Shown: positions 10,280 to 19,989, numbered from the stretch's first letter. The stretch: DNA of 64,000 nt from DSOI01 sp041394885 (GCA_041394885.1 JAWKHI010000029.1:21946-85945), one strand, 5' to 3'. Notes: a model not told the origin generated them from the sequence alone. A program made the numbers and translations.

Positions 10280-13200
10280 ATGATCCGTTGCACCTTCCTA
10301 CTCACGCTGGTCGCCGGCCTTGGGGCCGCGCAGACCCTAACCGTGCGCCCATATCGACACGCTGGGGCGCCCGCCCCGGATGCGGCGGCGCGCAAAATGC
10401 CGCCTTCGCGCGCGCATCGGCTCGCTGCACCTTTTGCATTCCGGCTCGCGCCGCTCACTGCCCGGGATCTCGGTCCGGCCCCTGCCTCGCGGGCGACCCG
10501 CGCCGGCGTTCACCGCGCGATTGATACCGCGGCAATGCAAACCGCCGGATGGGACGTGCTCGACAACGGAAGCCGATTATGGCGATGGTCCGCGCAATCG
10601 CCGGGCGCGGCTGGACTGCGCGTGCACTTCACCGGTTTCGACGCCGGAGGCGGGCGGGTCTGGATCCACGACGGATCGGGCGAGCAGAGCGAAATGCACG
10701 GCCCCTACTCCGGGCGCGGCATCTACGGCGATGGCGAGTTCTGGAGCGATTTCGTGCTCGCCGAGACCATTGTGGTTGAGTACGAACCGGAACCGGGCCG
10801 GGAGGCCGCCGGCAAGCCGCCGTTCGAAGTCGCGGCGCTTTCGCACTTGCTCCCTGGCGCGGTGGCTGGGCTGCCCTCCACGCCAACGCCATTGGGTATT
10901 CTGGGCGGCGGAACGCCGGATCCTGGCGCGCTTGCCGAGCGGCTCCTGGGCCCGCTGGCCGGGCCGCGTGGCGCCGAAGCCGCGCCCTGCCATCTTGATG
11001 TTTCCTGCTTTCCTGAGTGGGCCACCACCGCTCGATCCGTGGCGCACTTCGTATTCGAGGAGGACGGCAACAGTTTCGTTTGTTCCGGCACCGTCCTCAA
11101 CACACGCGTCCCAAGCGGCATCCCCTATTTCCTCACCGCTGACCATTGCGTGAGCAGCGAAATTGTCGCCCGATCCGTGCAGGCGTTCTTTCTCTACCAA
11201 ACCTCGGAGTGCAACGGACCACCGGCCAACCGCCGCGACGCCCGCCGCACACTGGGCGCCCGGTATCTCACCGGTTCCGGCGTCGCGCGCGGGGATTTCT
11301 CGCTGCTGCAACTGACCTCGGTCCCCGAAGATACTGAGTTTTCCGGCTGGAGCATCGACGAACTTGCTCCGGGCGGCGAGGCCTTCGGCATCCATCATCC
11401 CCGGGGCGACTACAAGCGATTCTCGTTCGGGCGCCGTGGCGCGACGGGACGCCAACTCGCCGGCGCCAATCCGGATTTCTACTACACGGTCCGCTACGAC
11501 GGCGGATTGATCGAGGGGGGCTCGTCGGGCTCCGGGCTGTTCCGCGAACCCGGGGTTCTCATCGGCGCGCTCAGTTCCGGTCCAAAAACGGAAACACCAG
11601 ACGAGGCCTGCGCGATCCGCCCGTTTCCCGCCAACTACGGCCGCTTCCGGGATATGTTCCCCACGCTGCAGCGTTTTCTCGATCCTGGCAATTCCGGTGG
11701 TACGCCCTCTCCCCAACCGAATGGCGGCACCCCGCTTGTTTCCGGGCAGCCGCGCGAATTCTCCATCGGCCCGGTTACCGGGCCCACCCTGATGACCAAT
11801 AGCGGGTTTCGGATCGAAGTGCCTCAGGGCGGAACGCGCCTGGACCTCCGGATTGCGACCGCGGGCGCCGGCGCCGAAGTGGAGTTTTGGGTGCGCCGCG
11901 ATCAGGCCCCCGCCGTGGTGGACGGCCGCGTCGTGGCCGATTTCCATTCCCCCGGCCGATCCGGTAACGAAGTGCTCTCCATTACGCCGCAAAGCAGCCC
12001 CGCGCTGCAGCCCGGCATCTACTTCGTCACCCTCGCGCTCTATACGACCAACTCGACCATCCGCGGAACGATCTCGGCGACGGTCACCGCCGCGCCCTCT
12101 TCCACCGGCAACGCCCTCGTCCCAGGCCAGACCCGCCGATTCTCTTACGGTCCGGTCAACAACGGAACGTTGTTCCGGGGCGAACTTGGATTCACCATCC
12201 AAGTCCCAGAGGGCGCGAGGGTGCTCGAGATTGAGTTGGCCAACGACAACGCCGACCTCGACACCGATCTCTACCTCCGCTTTGGCGAAGACATCGGGCT
12301 CGCTGACGGCGCCGTCATCAGCGACCATCGCTCCGATGGCCCCAACGGCCGCGAATCGATCAGCATCAATCAGGCGAGCCAGCCGCCACTTCGCGCCGGG
12401 ACGTACTTCATCGGGGTCGGGCTTTTTGCTCGCGGGGTGACCGTGACGGGATCGATCACGGCTCGTATCACCGGCGGGGGATCGACGACCGCCCCGGCGC
12501 CGGCGGGAACGGTCGACCTAACCTCCGGCGTGTCCCGCGACATCGCCATCGGCCCGGTTGCTACATCGGTTCTGCTTGCAACCCCCTATCGCATCCAGGT
12601 TCCGGAAGGCGCCACTCGTCTCGAGGTGAAGCTTTCCTCGTCCACTCCCGGCGTGGATCTGGACCTGTTCGGCCGCTTCGGTTCCGCGCCGCAGGTTGCC
12701 TCAGGCCGCGTGGTGTCGGACTATCGCTCGATTGGAAACGCCGCCGAGGAAACCATCGTCATCACGGCGTCGAGCGATCCGCCGTTGCGGGCCGGGGCTT
12801 ACTTCTTCAGCCTCGGCGTATTCACCACCGGCACGTCCATCGAGGCGTCTCTGCTCGCCACCGTCACCACCGGGGACGCGCCGCCGCCGCCCACCGCGGG
12901 CGACGAGCCCCGCCCGCTCCGGTCCGGAGTCCCGGCGGCCTTTGTGCTGCCAGCCATTGAAGGTGGCACTTTGTTCGTCGGCGGCTTCGGCTACTACATC
13001 GATGTTCCAGACAACGCCGCCCGCGTAGAAGTCCGTCTCAATACCGATACGTCCAATTCCGATGTGGACCTTTTCGTCCGCCACGGCGCGATGCCCGACG
13101 TCGTCGATGCCAGCGTGGTCACCGACTTTTCCGGCGATGGACCCACTGGCAGCGAAGTGATCACCATTACTCCCACGTCCAGTCCGGCCCTGCAACCGGG

Positions 13201-13882
13201 CCGCTACTTCATTGCATTGGCGCTGTTCACGCCAGGCAAGGAAACGCGCGGATCGCTCACCGCCACCGTTGTCGCCAGCGACCCTGGCACCGCCGCTCCG
13301 GGTGAACCGCGCCGCCTGACGCCGGGCGCGCCGCTCAAATTCGCACTTCCGGCCGTCGACGCACCCACACTCTACACGGGCGACTGGGGCTACACGATCA
13401 ACGTTCCGGAAGGCGTTTCCCGGATGGAAGTTCGCGTTCGTAGCGCCGTGCCTTCCGTGGATGTGGATGCCTATGTGCGCCGGGGCGCGCCAGTCGATAT
13501 CGGAGACGAAGACCGCGTGATCGCCGACTGGGCCTCGGAAGGCGAAACGGGCAACGAGAACCTGAACATCGTCGCCGACCCCGGCCAGGCGCTCACGCCC
13601 GGAACGTATCACCTCGCCTTGGCGCTGTTCACCCCAGGGTCGCCGGCATCGGGGACGGTCAGCGTGAACCTTGTCACCGTTTCCGGCGCGCGGGAATCCA
13701 TCGAGCTATCGCATCCGGATGCGCTTCTGACACTGGGGAACGTGATCGGTAAGGAAGCCGCCGGGGGCGACACCCGCGAGATGCCGGCGAAGGCAATCGT
13801 GATCGAACCAGCCAAGGATCGAGCGCCAGCCATCCGGAAATCCAATCCGCGGAAGGCTCTCCGAGTGAGGAAAGCTCAGTAG
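10280..13882 (+). CDS. Secreted lysyl-endopeptidase-like serine protease with five PPC-like repeats
   Basis: The 1200-residue product starts at the ATG that opens a signal peptide (IRCTFLLTLVAGLGAAQ). An N-terminal beta domain (to GIYGDGEFWSDF) precedes an S1-type protease: CHLDVSCFPEW, TADHC at about residue 290, GDFSLLQL near 337 and GGSSGSG near 414 supply His, Asp and Ser. Then come five repeats of about 120 residues starting near residues 485, 612, 747, 879 and 1012, each with a pattern like LVPGQTRRF, VPEGAxxLE, DLDLxxRFG and LxxGxYFxxLxLF. This matches bacterial pre-peptidase C-terminal (PPC) domains, which assist secretion or bind surfaces. A basic tail ends the protein. It is an intact paralogue of the frameshifted protease at 3414 but with different C-terminal modules. 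Confidence 0.86.
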   Translation: MIRCTFLLTLVAGLGAAQTLTVRPYRHAGAPAPDAAARKMPPSRAHRLAAPFAFRLAPLTARDLGPAPASRATRAGVHRAIDTAAMQTAGWDVLDNGSRLWRWSAQSPGAAGLRVHFTGFDAGGGRVWIHDGSGEQSEMHGPYSGRGIYGDGEFWSDFVLAETIVVEYEPEPGREAAGKPPFEVAALSHLLPGAVAGLPSTPTPLGILGGGTPDPGALAERLLGPLAGPRGAEAAPCHLDVSCFPEWATTARSVAHFVFEEDGNSFVCSGTVLNTRVPSGIPYFLTADHCVSSEIVARSVQAFFLYQTSECNGPPANRRDARRTLGARYLTGSGVARGDFSLLQLTSVPEDTEFSGWSIDELAPGGEAFGIHHPRGDYKRFSFGRRGATGRQLAGANPDFYYTVRYDGGLIEGGSSGSGLFREPGVLIGALSSGPKTETPDEACAIRPFPANYGRFRDMFPTLQRFLDPGNSGGTPSPQPNGGTPLVSGQPREFSIGPVTGPTLMTNSGFRIEVPQGGTRLDLRIATAGAGAEVEFWVRRDQAPAVVDGRVVADFHSPGRSGNEVLSITPQSSPALQPGIYFVTLALYTTNSTIRGTISATVTAAPSSTGNALVPGQTRRFSYGPVNNGTLFRGELGFTIQVPEGARVLEIELANDNADLDTDLYLRFGEDIGLADGAVISDHRSDGPNGRESISINQASQPPLRAGTYFIGVGLFARGVTVTGSITARITGGGSTTAPAPAGTVDLTSGVSRDIAIGPVATSVLLATPYRIQVPEGATRLEVKLSSSTPGVDLDLFGRFGSAPQVASGRVVSDYRSIGNAAEETIVITASSDPPLRAGAYFFSLGVFTTGTSIEASLLATVTTGDAPPPPTAGDEPRPLRSGVPAAFVLPAIEGGTLFVGGFGYYIDVPDNAARVEVRLNTDTSNSDVDLFVRHGAMPDVVDASVVTDFSGDGPTGSEVITITPTSSPALQPGRYFIALALFTPGKETRGSLTATVVASDPGTAAPGEPRRLTPGAPLKFALPAVDAPTLYTGDWGYTINVPEGVSRMEVRVRSAVPSVDVDAYVRRGAPVDIGDEDRVIADWASEGETGNENLNIVADPGQALTPGTYHLALALFTPGSPASGTVSVNLVTVSGARESIELSHPDALLTLGNVIGKEAAGGDTREMPAKAIVIEPAKDRAPAIRKSNPRKALRVRKAQ

Positions 13883-13950
13883 GGCAATGCGCCACACGGA
13901 CATCCGGCGGCTGGGCCGATGTCGGCGTGCGCGCAGCTATTTCGATTGGC

Positions 13951-15277
13951 TCAGCTCTCGACGATCTGGTTCGTCTGCCAGTCCCAATTGACCTTCCGGT
14001 TCTTCCGGTAGGAGAGATTGGCGATATGAGCCGCCCCCGCGGCAAGGTGTCCCTCTTCCGCTGTTTCGCGGCTGGGCTTGTTGTCCCGGAGCGAAATCAC
14101 GAACCAATCGGCGTGAGACGGGCCGCGCTCCACCTTCACCTGCTCCACTTCTTTCGCCGGCAGGCCTTTCTTCGGCCGGCCCGACGCCGTCCAGCCCTTC
14201 GACAAGAAATATCGCTCCCGGGCAGCCTTGGGCCACTGCAAGGTGCCGTAGGTCTGCACGCCTTCGTCTTCCGGCTCCGGGGTGAGGTAGAGGGTGTCGT
14301 TGTCCCAGGTCATCGAGGCCTTGGTGCCGAGAATCACATTGTTCGCCTGTGGATAGGAGTTGGCCAGGTGAACATACATGTCGGCCACGAAGCCCTCTTT
14401 GTACTCGAACACCGAGTTCAGCACATCCGGCACGTCGCGCCCATCTTTCCAGTAGTACAGTCCGCCTTGGGAGACGGCCGAAATGGGGGCCTTCACGTCC
14501 ATCACTTCATGGAGCCAAGTCAGCAAGTGGACGAACAGATCGGTGGCGACGCCACCCGAAAACTCCCACCAGCAGCGCCACTGAAAGAAAACCTTCGGGT
14601 CGAATGCGCGATTCGGCCGGTCACCCAGGAACTTGCTCCACGCGATCGTCCGGCCCGACGCATCCGGTGGAATCTCGTACTTCCAGGCGCCTTGTGCATT
14701 GTTGCGGTGGTTCGACATCCGGATCATCGTCACTTGGCCGAGCGCGCCTGATTTCACCAGTTCGCGGGCCTTGGCCGTCAATGCCGACGTCTTGCCTTGC
14801 GAGCCCACCATCAGCAGCTTTTTCGCCGCCTTCTCGGCGGCGATGATTTCCGGTCCCTCATCCAGGCTCCACGTCAGGGGTTTTTCGATGTAGACGTGTT
14901 TGCCGGCCGACAATGCGTCGAGCACCATGCGCTTGTGTAGATGGTCCGGAGTGGCGATGACGACTGCGTCAATGTCCTTGCGGTCGAGCACGGCGCGGTA
15001 GTCCTTGGTGGTGGCAATGTCGGGGTTAATCTGCTCTTTGGCGCGCGCCAGACAACCATCGTAGAGATCGCAGACGGCCGTGTACCGCAGACCCTGAATC
15101 CGCTTGAAGTCGTCCATGAGCCCGGTGCCCCGGATGCCGGAGCCGATGAAGCCGATCGATCTGATCGTTCAATACCGACGCGGCGGCCCTTACCTTGGGA
15201 CGAGGGCCCGCGAGAGTGAACAAGGTGGCGGCTCCGGTGCTGCTGAGAAATTGACGGCGGCTGGACATGACCTTCAT
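13951..15277 (-). pseudogene. Gfo/Idh/MocA oxidoreductase with Tat signal, frameshifted near the N terminus
   Basis: The start region (15277 or 15268) encodes SSRRQFLSSTGAATLF, a twin-arginine signal. At about 15157 the frame slips by one base: the signal frame continues into nonsense, while the enzyme resumes in another frame with IGFIGSGIRGTGLMDDF, whose first internal ATG is 15117. From there 388 residues are intact: Rossmann fold, TPDHLHKRMVLDALSAGKH, the EKPLTW signature and a C-terminal sugar-binding domain ending TNQIVES at 13951. The family oxidises or epimerises sugars and related compounds; the substrate is unknown. As written, the cell would make only a signal fragment or, by internal initiation, an enzyme lacking the first glycines of the nucleotide-binding loop. 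Confidence 0.78.
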
Positions 15278-15312
15278 TCTATACGGAGTTGACGCCGGAA
15301 GACGATTTTTGT

Positions 15313-15337
15313 AATCTCTAGTAGGGAATAGGAGATT
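15313..15337 (+). promoter_or_regulatory. Candidate Rrf2 operator (inverted repeat)
   Basis: AATCTC at 15313-15318 and GAGATT at 15332-15337 form a 6-base perfect dyad separated by 13 bases. The right arm contains the GGAG ribosome site of the Rrf2 gene that starts at 15346, so a bound repressor would block transcription and translation. Autoregulation through such dyads is common for Rrf2 proteins; that this is the site is inference. Confidence 0.4.
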
Positions 15338-15345
15338 GAAGCCGG

Positions 15346-15777
15346 TTGGGACCCCTGAACATCTCGGTGAAAGGCGACTACGCCTTGCGCGCCATCCTGG
15401 ATCTGGCCGGGCAGCGTTCCGGCGAACCCGTGAAAATCGCGGCCATCGCCAAGCGCCAGCAGATTCCGCAGAAATTCCTGGAATTGATTCTGGCCGGCCT
15501 CAAGCAGGGTGGATTCGTCGAATCCAAGCGGGGCGCCGACGGAGGCTATCTGCTGGCACGGCCGGCGGATTCGGTGAGCGTTGGGGAGGTGCTGCGCCAC
15601 GTGGAGGGCGGTCGCCGGCAAAGACCCGGTCCGGGACGCGGCGAGAATCCCTTTGCCCCTATGTGGGCGAGCGTCGAGCAGGCCGTCTCGGAAATACTGG
15701 ACCGAACCACCTTCGCCGAACTGGCGCGGCAATGGCGCGACAAGCAGTCCAAGTACGTGCCGACATGGGATATTTGA
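15346..15777 (+). CDS. Rrf2 family transcriptional regulator, cysteine-free
   Basis: The 143-residue product has the Rrf2 winged-helix start (ISVKGDYALRAILDLAGQ), helix-turn-helix (IAAIAKRQQIPQKFLELIL) and wing (KQGGFVESKRGADGGYLLARP), then a dimerisation helix. There are no cysteines, so it cannot bind an Fe-S cluster like IscR or NsrR. This resembles CymR, the cluster-free Rrf2 regulator that senses cysteine status through CysK in Firmicutes. The next gene, 21 bases on, encodes cysteine synthase, which supports a role in cysteine control. The start is a TTG at 15346 with GGAG eleven bases upstream; no ATG fits the conserved N terminus. Confidence 0.85.
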   Translation: MGPLNISVKGDYALRAILDLAGQRSGEPVKIAAIAKRQQIPQKFLELILAGLKQGGFVESKRGADGGYLLARPADSVSVGEVLRHVEGGRRQRPGPGRGENPFAPMWASVEQAVSEILDRTTFAELARQWRDKQSKYVPTWDI

Positions 15778-15798
15778 TACGAACGGGAGAAATCGAAC

Positions 15799-16755
15799 GT
15801 GATTTACGAGGATAATTCGCTAAGCATCGGCCGTACCCCGATGGTGCGCCTGAATCGGGTGACGCAGGGACTCAAGGCCACCGTGATCGCCAAGATCGAG
15901 GGCCGCAATCCTGCTTATTCGGTGAAGTGCCGCATCGGTTCATCGATGATATGGGACGCGGAAAAGCGCGGCGCCCTGAAGCCCGGCAAGGAACTGATCG
16001 AGCCGACCAGCGGCAACACCGGGATCGCGCTGGCCTTCGTGGCCGCTGCGCGCGGATACCCGATCACGCTGACGATGCCCGAAACCATGTCGATTGAACG
16101 GCGTAAAGTCCTGCGGGCCTTCGGCGCCCGGCTTGTTCTCACCGACGGCTCTTTGGGAATGAAAGGAGCCATCCAGGCCGCTGAGCAAGCGGCCGCCAGT
16201 GAACCGGAGCGCTATGTGCTACTGCAGCAGTTCAAGAATCCGGCCAACCCGGAAATCCACTTCCGGACGACCGGCCCCGAGATATGGGACGATCTGGAAG
16301 GCAAAATGGACGTGCTGGTGAGCGGGATCGGCACTGGAGGTACGATCACGGGCATTTCCCGTTATTTCAAGCACGAGCGGAAGCGGAAGATCCTCGCAGT
16401 GGGCGTGGAGCCGGCCGCCAGCCCGGTGATCACGCAGACCCGCGCGAAACAGGCACTCAAGCCGGGGCCGCACAAGATTCAAGGAATCGGCGCCGGATTC
16501 ATTCCCGACACGCTGGATCTGAGCGTGGTCGATCGGGTGGAGCAGGTAACCAACGAAGAGTCGATCGAGATGGCTCGGCGCCTGGCCCGGGAAGAGGGTA
16601 TCTTGTGCGGAATCTCTTGCGGAGCGGCTGCCTCGGCAGCGCTTCGTCTGGCCGCGGAAGAGGAGATGTCCGGCAAGACGATCGTCGTCATCCTGCCCGA
16701 TTCCGGCGAGCGCTATTTGACCTCGGTCTTGTTCGAAGGGCTCGTGAACGACTAA
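15799..16755 (+). CDS. cysK: Cysteine synthase (O-acetylserine sulfhydrylase)
   Basis: The 318-residue product is a PLP enzyme of the beta-replacement family that makes cysteine from O-acetylserine and sulfide in the cytoplasm. Visible signatures are GRTPMVRLNR, NPAYSVKCRIG with the PLP lysine K43, the substrate loop PTSGNTG and the phosphate loop GTGGTITG; SCGAAASAA and PDSGERYLTS complete the fold. NPAYSVKCRIG closely follows CysK over CysM. The start is GTG at 15799 with GGGAGA eight bases upstream, matching the usual CysK N terminus (IYEDNSLSIG). It follows the Rrf2 gene by 21 bases and is probably co-transcribed with and controlled by it. Confidence 0.93.
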   Translation: MIYEDNSLSIGRTPMVRLNRVTQGLKATVIAKIEGRNPAYSVKCRIGSSMIWDAEKRGALKPGKELIEPTSGNTGIALAFVAAARGYPITLTMPETMSIERRKVLRAFGARLVLTDGSLGMKGAIQAAEQAAASEPERYVLLQQFKNPANPEIHFRTTGPEIWDDLEGKMDVLVSGIGTGGTITGISRYFKHERKRKILAVGVEPAASPVITQTRAKQALKPGPHKIQGIGAGFIPDTLDLSVVDRVEQVTNEESIEMARRLAREEGILCGISCGAAASAALRLAAEEEMSGKTIVVILPDSGERYLTSVLFEGLVND

Positions 16756-16769
16756 AGAATCCGCCGCCG

Positions 16770-19271
16770 CTATGACGCCGCGCTTTCCGCGCTAGCCAGA
16801 TTGGCGGACGCCGCCTTGGCGTGGCTTAGCCAGTACGACAGAACCGAGTTGAGCGTCTCGAAGGCCACCGGCTTGCTGACGTAGTCATTCATGCCCGCAT
16901 CGAGACATCGTTCGCGATCGCCGCGCATCGAATTGGCGGTCATCGCGATGATGGGTATGTTGCGCGCCGCGCCCGGGAGGCGCCGTATCTCCGCCGTCGC
17001 GGCCAGCCCGTCCAATTCGGGCATCTGGCAGTCCATCAAGATCAAGGCGTAGTTGCCATCCCGCGCCGCGGCCACGGCCTGGCGCCCATCGTTGACCACC
17101 TCAACGGAGTAGCCCATCTTCTCCACCAGGCGCCGCGCCACCCGCTGGTTCACCAGGTTGTCCTCTGCAAGCAGGATCTGGAGCCGTCCACCGTCCGGCG
17201 CGGCGGATTCCGCGACGGCATGTTCGCGGCCCGCGGAATCGGCCGCGAATTGGCCGGGCTCTTCCCGTTTGAATTCCTGCGCGGGGGATTCTCCATTCAC
17301 TGGAGTCTCAGCCGGGCCGCCGCTTGCCCCGGTCACGGTCTCGCTCAGCCGGGCCAAGCTTTCGGTGCCCGTCTGTGGGCCCGCCGCAGCCAGACACGCG
17401 CGCAACGCCTCGTACAAATCCCCGGCGTGGATCGGTTTACTCAGCGCGGCGTGAATACCATGCAGGAACGGTTCCTCGCGCCAATGGCGCAAGCTGGGCG
17501 GAATGGTCAGGATCAGCCCGCCCGGCACCTGCAGATCCAGCAGAGCTTCCGCGGTCTCGATGCCATTCATCCCCGGCAATTCGTAGTCCAGCAGGATGAA
17601 TTGGAAGGGCTTCCCTTCGGCGACGGCTTTCTGGCAAAGGTCCACCGCCTCCATCGCCTGCTCGGCGGTTGCCACGGTCATACCCCAGTTCCGTAGGGTT
17701 TCGGCGAGCACGCCCCGGCAACTGGCGGCGTCGTCCACCACCAGGGCCCGCATTCCGCGCAACACGGAGAGGTCCGCGGCCGTGGCTCCTGCCGTCAAAA
17801 GCTTCCGCAACCTTACTGCGAACCAGAAAAGGGTGCCCTGGCCCGGCTCACTTTCCACACCCATCTGGCCCGACATCCGCTCCACCAGATGCCGCGACAT
17901 CGCCAGTCCAAAGCGTCCGGAACGTCCGCCGCGTCCGCGCACCGCATCGAGGCTCGGCGCCAGGTCGAACAATCCCGGTATGGCCGCTGGGTCGATGCCT
18001 TCGCCGCTGTCTTCCACCTCGAAGCGAATGGTCGCCTCCGCCTCGCCGTCGCGAGCCAGCGAGACGTTGATCGAGACCTCGCCCGCCTGCGTATGCTCCA
18101 CGGCGTTGGTCAACAGATTCAGGACGATCTGCCGCAACCGGGCGGGATCTCCGATCACCGCGTCGGGCACTCCCTGGCGTATCAGGCACAGCAGTTCAAT
18201 GCCCCGCGATTCCGCTTTGTCCGCCAGTTCGTCGGCCACCGATTCAATGAGCGACCGCAGCGAGAAGTTGATGCTGTTGAGTTCGAGCTGCCCGCCTTCG
18301 ATCCGCGAGAACTCGCGCAGATCGTCGATCGTTGTGGATAGCGCCCGCGCCGAGGACGAAAGCAGTTCGCCCACTTCCCGTTGGCCTTCCGGCAACCGGT
18401 TCAGGATCAAGGGGACCGTGTTCGCGATCGGCGCCGTCTGGCGCTGTAGTTCATCGCCGAGCCCAGCCAGAATCTCAGTCCGCCGCCGCGCCAGTCTTAC
18501 GGCGCGATCCCGCACGGCAGCCATCTCCATCGATTGTTCCAGCAGATCCCGGACCTTGGCGTCGGCGCTGGTCCTCGTCTGCTCGAGTTGCAACTTGGTG
18601 TCCACCACCTGCGTTTCGGCGCGGCGTAGCGCGGTCACATCGCTCAAGGCGAATTGATAGCCGCTTTCCGGTTCCGACAGACGCATCCCGTGGACGGTTA
18701 CCGTGAGTTCTTCGTCTGCACCCCGCAGTTTCCATGTCCGGTTCTCCACCAAGCCGTTCTGATTGATCAGCTCGAGTGTTCGGGCGAATTCGCCCTCGCC
18801 GGTGATCCGCTCCGCCAGAGCGCCGGGCTCGTTCAATTCGTCCGCCGAGCCCGCTCCTAACAGCAACACCATGGCCGGGTTGGCGGCCGTCAAGCGTCCA
18901 GATGCGTCCACCAGGCACAGCGGAGTCGGAACGGATTCGAACAACGCTTGGTACCGCAGGTCCGCGGTCAGCGCCTGGGCCGTCGCATTCCGGGCTAAGC
19001 TGACCGCCTGGGCCCGGCTTTCCCGCTCACGCTGCGAGGCCGCCGACAACATACGGTAAAGAAGCACGAACAACACGGTCGCCGAGATGGCGAGCACCGC
19101 TGCGATCGCCGGTAGCATCGCTCCGGAAGCTGCCGCTCCAGAAGCCGCTGCTGCGGAAGCCGCACTGGACGCTGCCGAGCTGTCCGCAGGCGCGCCATAC
19201 AGCGCAGCACCACCAGCAACCCAAAGCACAGGCGGGAGCAAGATCAGGCGTCGGATGGCAACGATACGCAT
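16770..19271 (-). CDS. Hybrid sensor histidine kinase with two receiver domains, phosphoacceptor His replaced by Asp
   Basis: The 833-residue product has an N-terminal hydrophobic segment, an Ala/Ser-rich stretch, a transmembrane helix near residues 51-73, a PAS-like domain (about 108-218), a coiled-coil linker, a HisKA-like dimerisation domain, HATPase (about 375-488, RQIVLNLLTNAVEH and VEDSGEGIDP) and two receiver domains with phosphoacceptor Asp near 562 (ILLDYELPGMNG) and 747 (ILMDCQMPELDG). The HisKA box reads ILAGLGDELQRQTAPI, where H-E-[IL]-R-T-P is expected; the codon at 18455-18453 is GAT (Asp273). Autophosphorylation on the normal site looks impossible, although nucleotide-binding motifs are kept. 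I chose the ATG at 19271; the in-frame sequence upstream is the remains of thiE. Confidence 0.85.
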   Translation of the reverse strand: MRIVAIRRLILLPPVLWVAGGAALYGAPADSSAASSAASAAAASGAAASGAMLPAIAAVLAISATVLFVLLYRMLSAASQRERESRAQAVSLARNATAQALTADLRYQALFESVPTPLCLVDASGRLTAANPAMVLLLGAGSADELNEPGALAERITGEGEFARTLELINQNGLVENRTWKLRGADEELTVTVHGMRLSEPESGYQFALSDVTALRRAETQVVDTKLQLEQTRTSADAKVRDLLEQSMEMAAVRDRAVRLARRRTEILAGLGDELQRQTAPIANTVPLILNRLPEGQREVGELLSSSARALSTTIDDLREFSRIEGGQLELNSINFSLRSLIESVADELADKAESRGIELLCLIRQGVPDAVIGDPARLRQIVLNLLTNAVEHTQAGEVSINVSLARDGEAEATIRFEVEDSGEGIDPAAIPGLFDLAPSLDAVRGRGGRSGRFGLAMSRHLVERMSGQMGVESEPGQGTLFWFAVRLRKLLTAGATAADLSVLRGMRALVVDDAASCRGVLAETLRNWGMTVATAEQAMEAVDLCQKAVAEGKPFQFILLDYELPGMNGIETAEALLDLQVPGGLILTIPPSLRHWREEPFLHGIHAALSKPIHAGDLYEALRACLAAAGPQTGTESLARLSETVTGASGGPAETPVNGESPAQEFKREEPGQFAADSAGREHAVAESAAPDGGRLQILLAEDNLVNQRVARRLVEKMGYSVEVVNDGRQAVAAARDGNYALILMDCQMPELDGLAATAEIRRLPGAARNIPIIAMTANSMRGDRERCLDAGMNDYVSKPVAFETLNSVLSYWLSHAKAASANLASAESAAS

Positions 19272-19345
19272 ATTTCCGGAAAGGGCCCTGGACGGCTCTC
19301 TTCCGGGACTATCGACGGAACTACGGAGAAAGTACGGGAATACAT

Positions 19346-19989
19346 TCACTGCAACAGAAGAAGCCACTCCCGCGCCCTCTCCTCGATCATGCGGCGCGAG
19401 TCCGGACCGCGATCCGTCCCGGCTGGAAGCAAATCCCCCAATGACGGCCACAGAATCGGCCCCGGCTTCGGCACGGCCAGTGCATTCGCCCGCGAGATAC
19501 TGATCGCCGCCAGCGGTCGAGCCGTGGTCCTTCGCCAGTGCCTCGGAGATTGTCGAGCCCAACCTCCGGGTCCGGCTTCTCTTTCGTTTACGTCAAAAAT
19601 ATCGGTCCCAGCGCCAGGTAGTCCACCGGCTCGGCAAAACTGTCCGCGATCTGCCGCTTGTTATGCGTGGAAAGCCCGATCATGCCGTCGGGCAGGACAC
19701 GCCGCGCCAACGACGGAGGCAAGTCATCTTGCCCCAGGTGGAGCCCGGCTTCGAGCAGGAGCGCCAGATCCGCGCGATCATTCACAATCAGCGGAACATT
19801 GAATCGCCGGCATAGAGCCGCCACCTGTTCCACCTCCTCGAAACGGCGCCGCGACACTGTCTGTTTGCAGCGCCATTGGAGGATCTCGACGCCGGCGTTC
19901 AGAAGCGCTCGCGCGGCGTCGATCACCGGGCAGCGCCGCGCTTCGAGCAAACCAACATCCAAGATGGGATAAAGGCGTGGCAGGGTCAT
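19346..19989 (-). pseudogene. thiE: Thiamine-phosphate synthase, broken by a stop and several frame slips
   Basis: ThiE joins the thiazole and pyrimidine units of thiamine phosphate. From ATG 19989 the sequence reads LPRLYPILDVGLLEARR, EILQWRCKQ, NDRADLALLLEAGLHLGQDDLPP and VDYLALGPIF, all typical of ThiE. A TAA at 19590-19588 falls in the middle of the GPIFxTxTK motif; the same frame resumes at once with TKEKPDPEVGL. Further downstream, conserved pieces lie in different frames: TISEA, TTARPLAAI with SRANALAV, EAGADSVAVIG, and finally DLLPAGTDRGPDSRRMIEER to a stop at 19346-19348. One of the slips is at a G5 run near 19440. Its start would overlap the end of the S9 peptidase gene by ATGA once that gene is corrected. 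Confidence 0.75.

Noticed and set aside
10577..12328. 583-codon minus-strand frame opposite the protease
   Set aside because: Antisense shadow; composition rich in Arg, Gly and Ala with no recognisable family, while the plus strand holds clear catalytic motifs and repeats.
19272..19562. 97-residue N-terminal extension of the hybrid kinase
   Set aside because: The stretch contains EAGADSVAVIG, which is the C-terminal end of thiE in one of its frames, so it is not part of the kinase.
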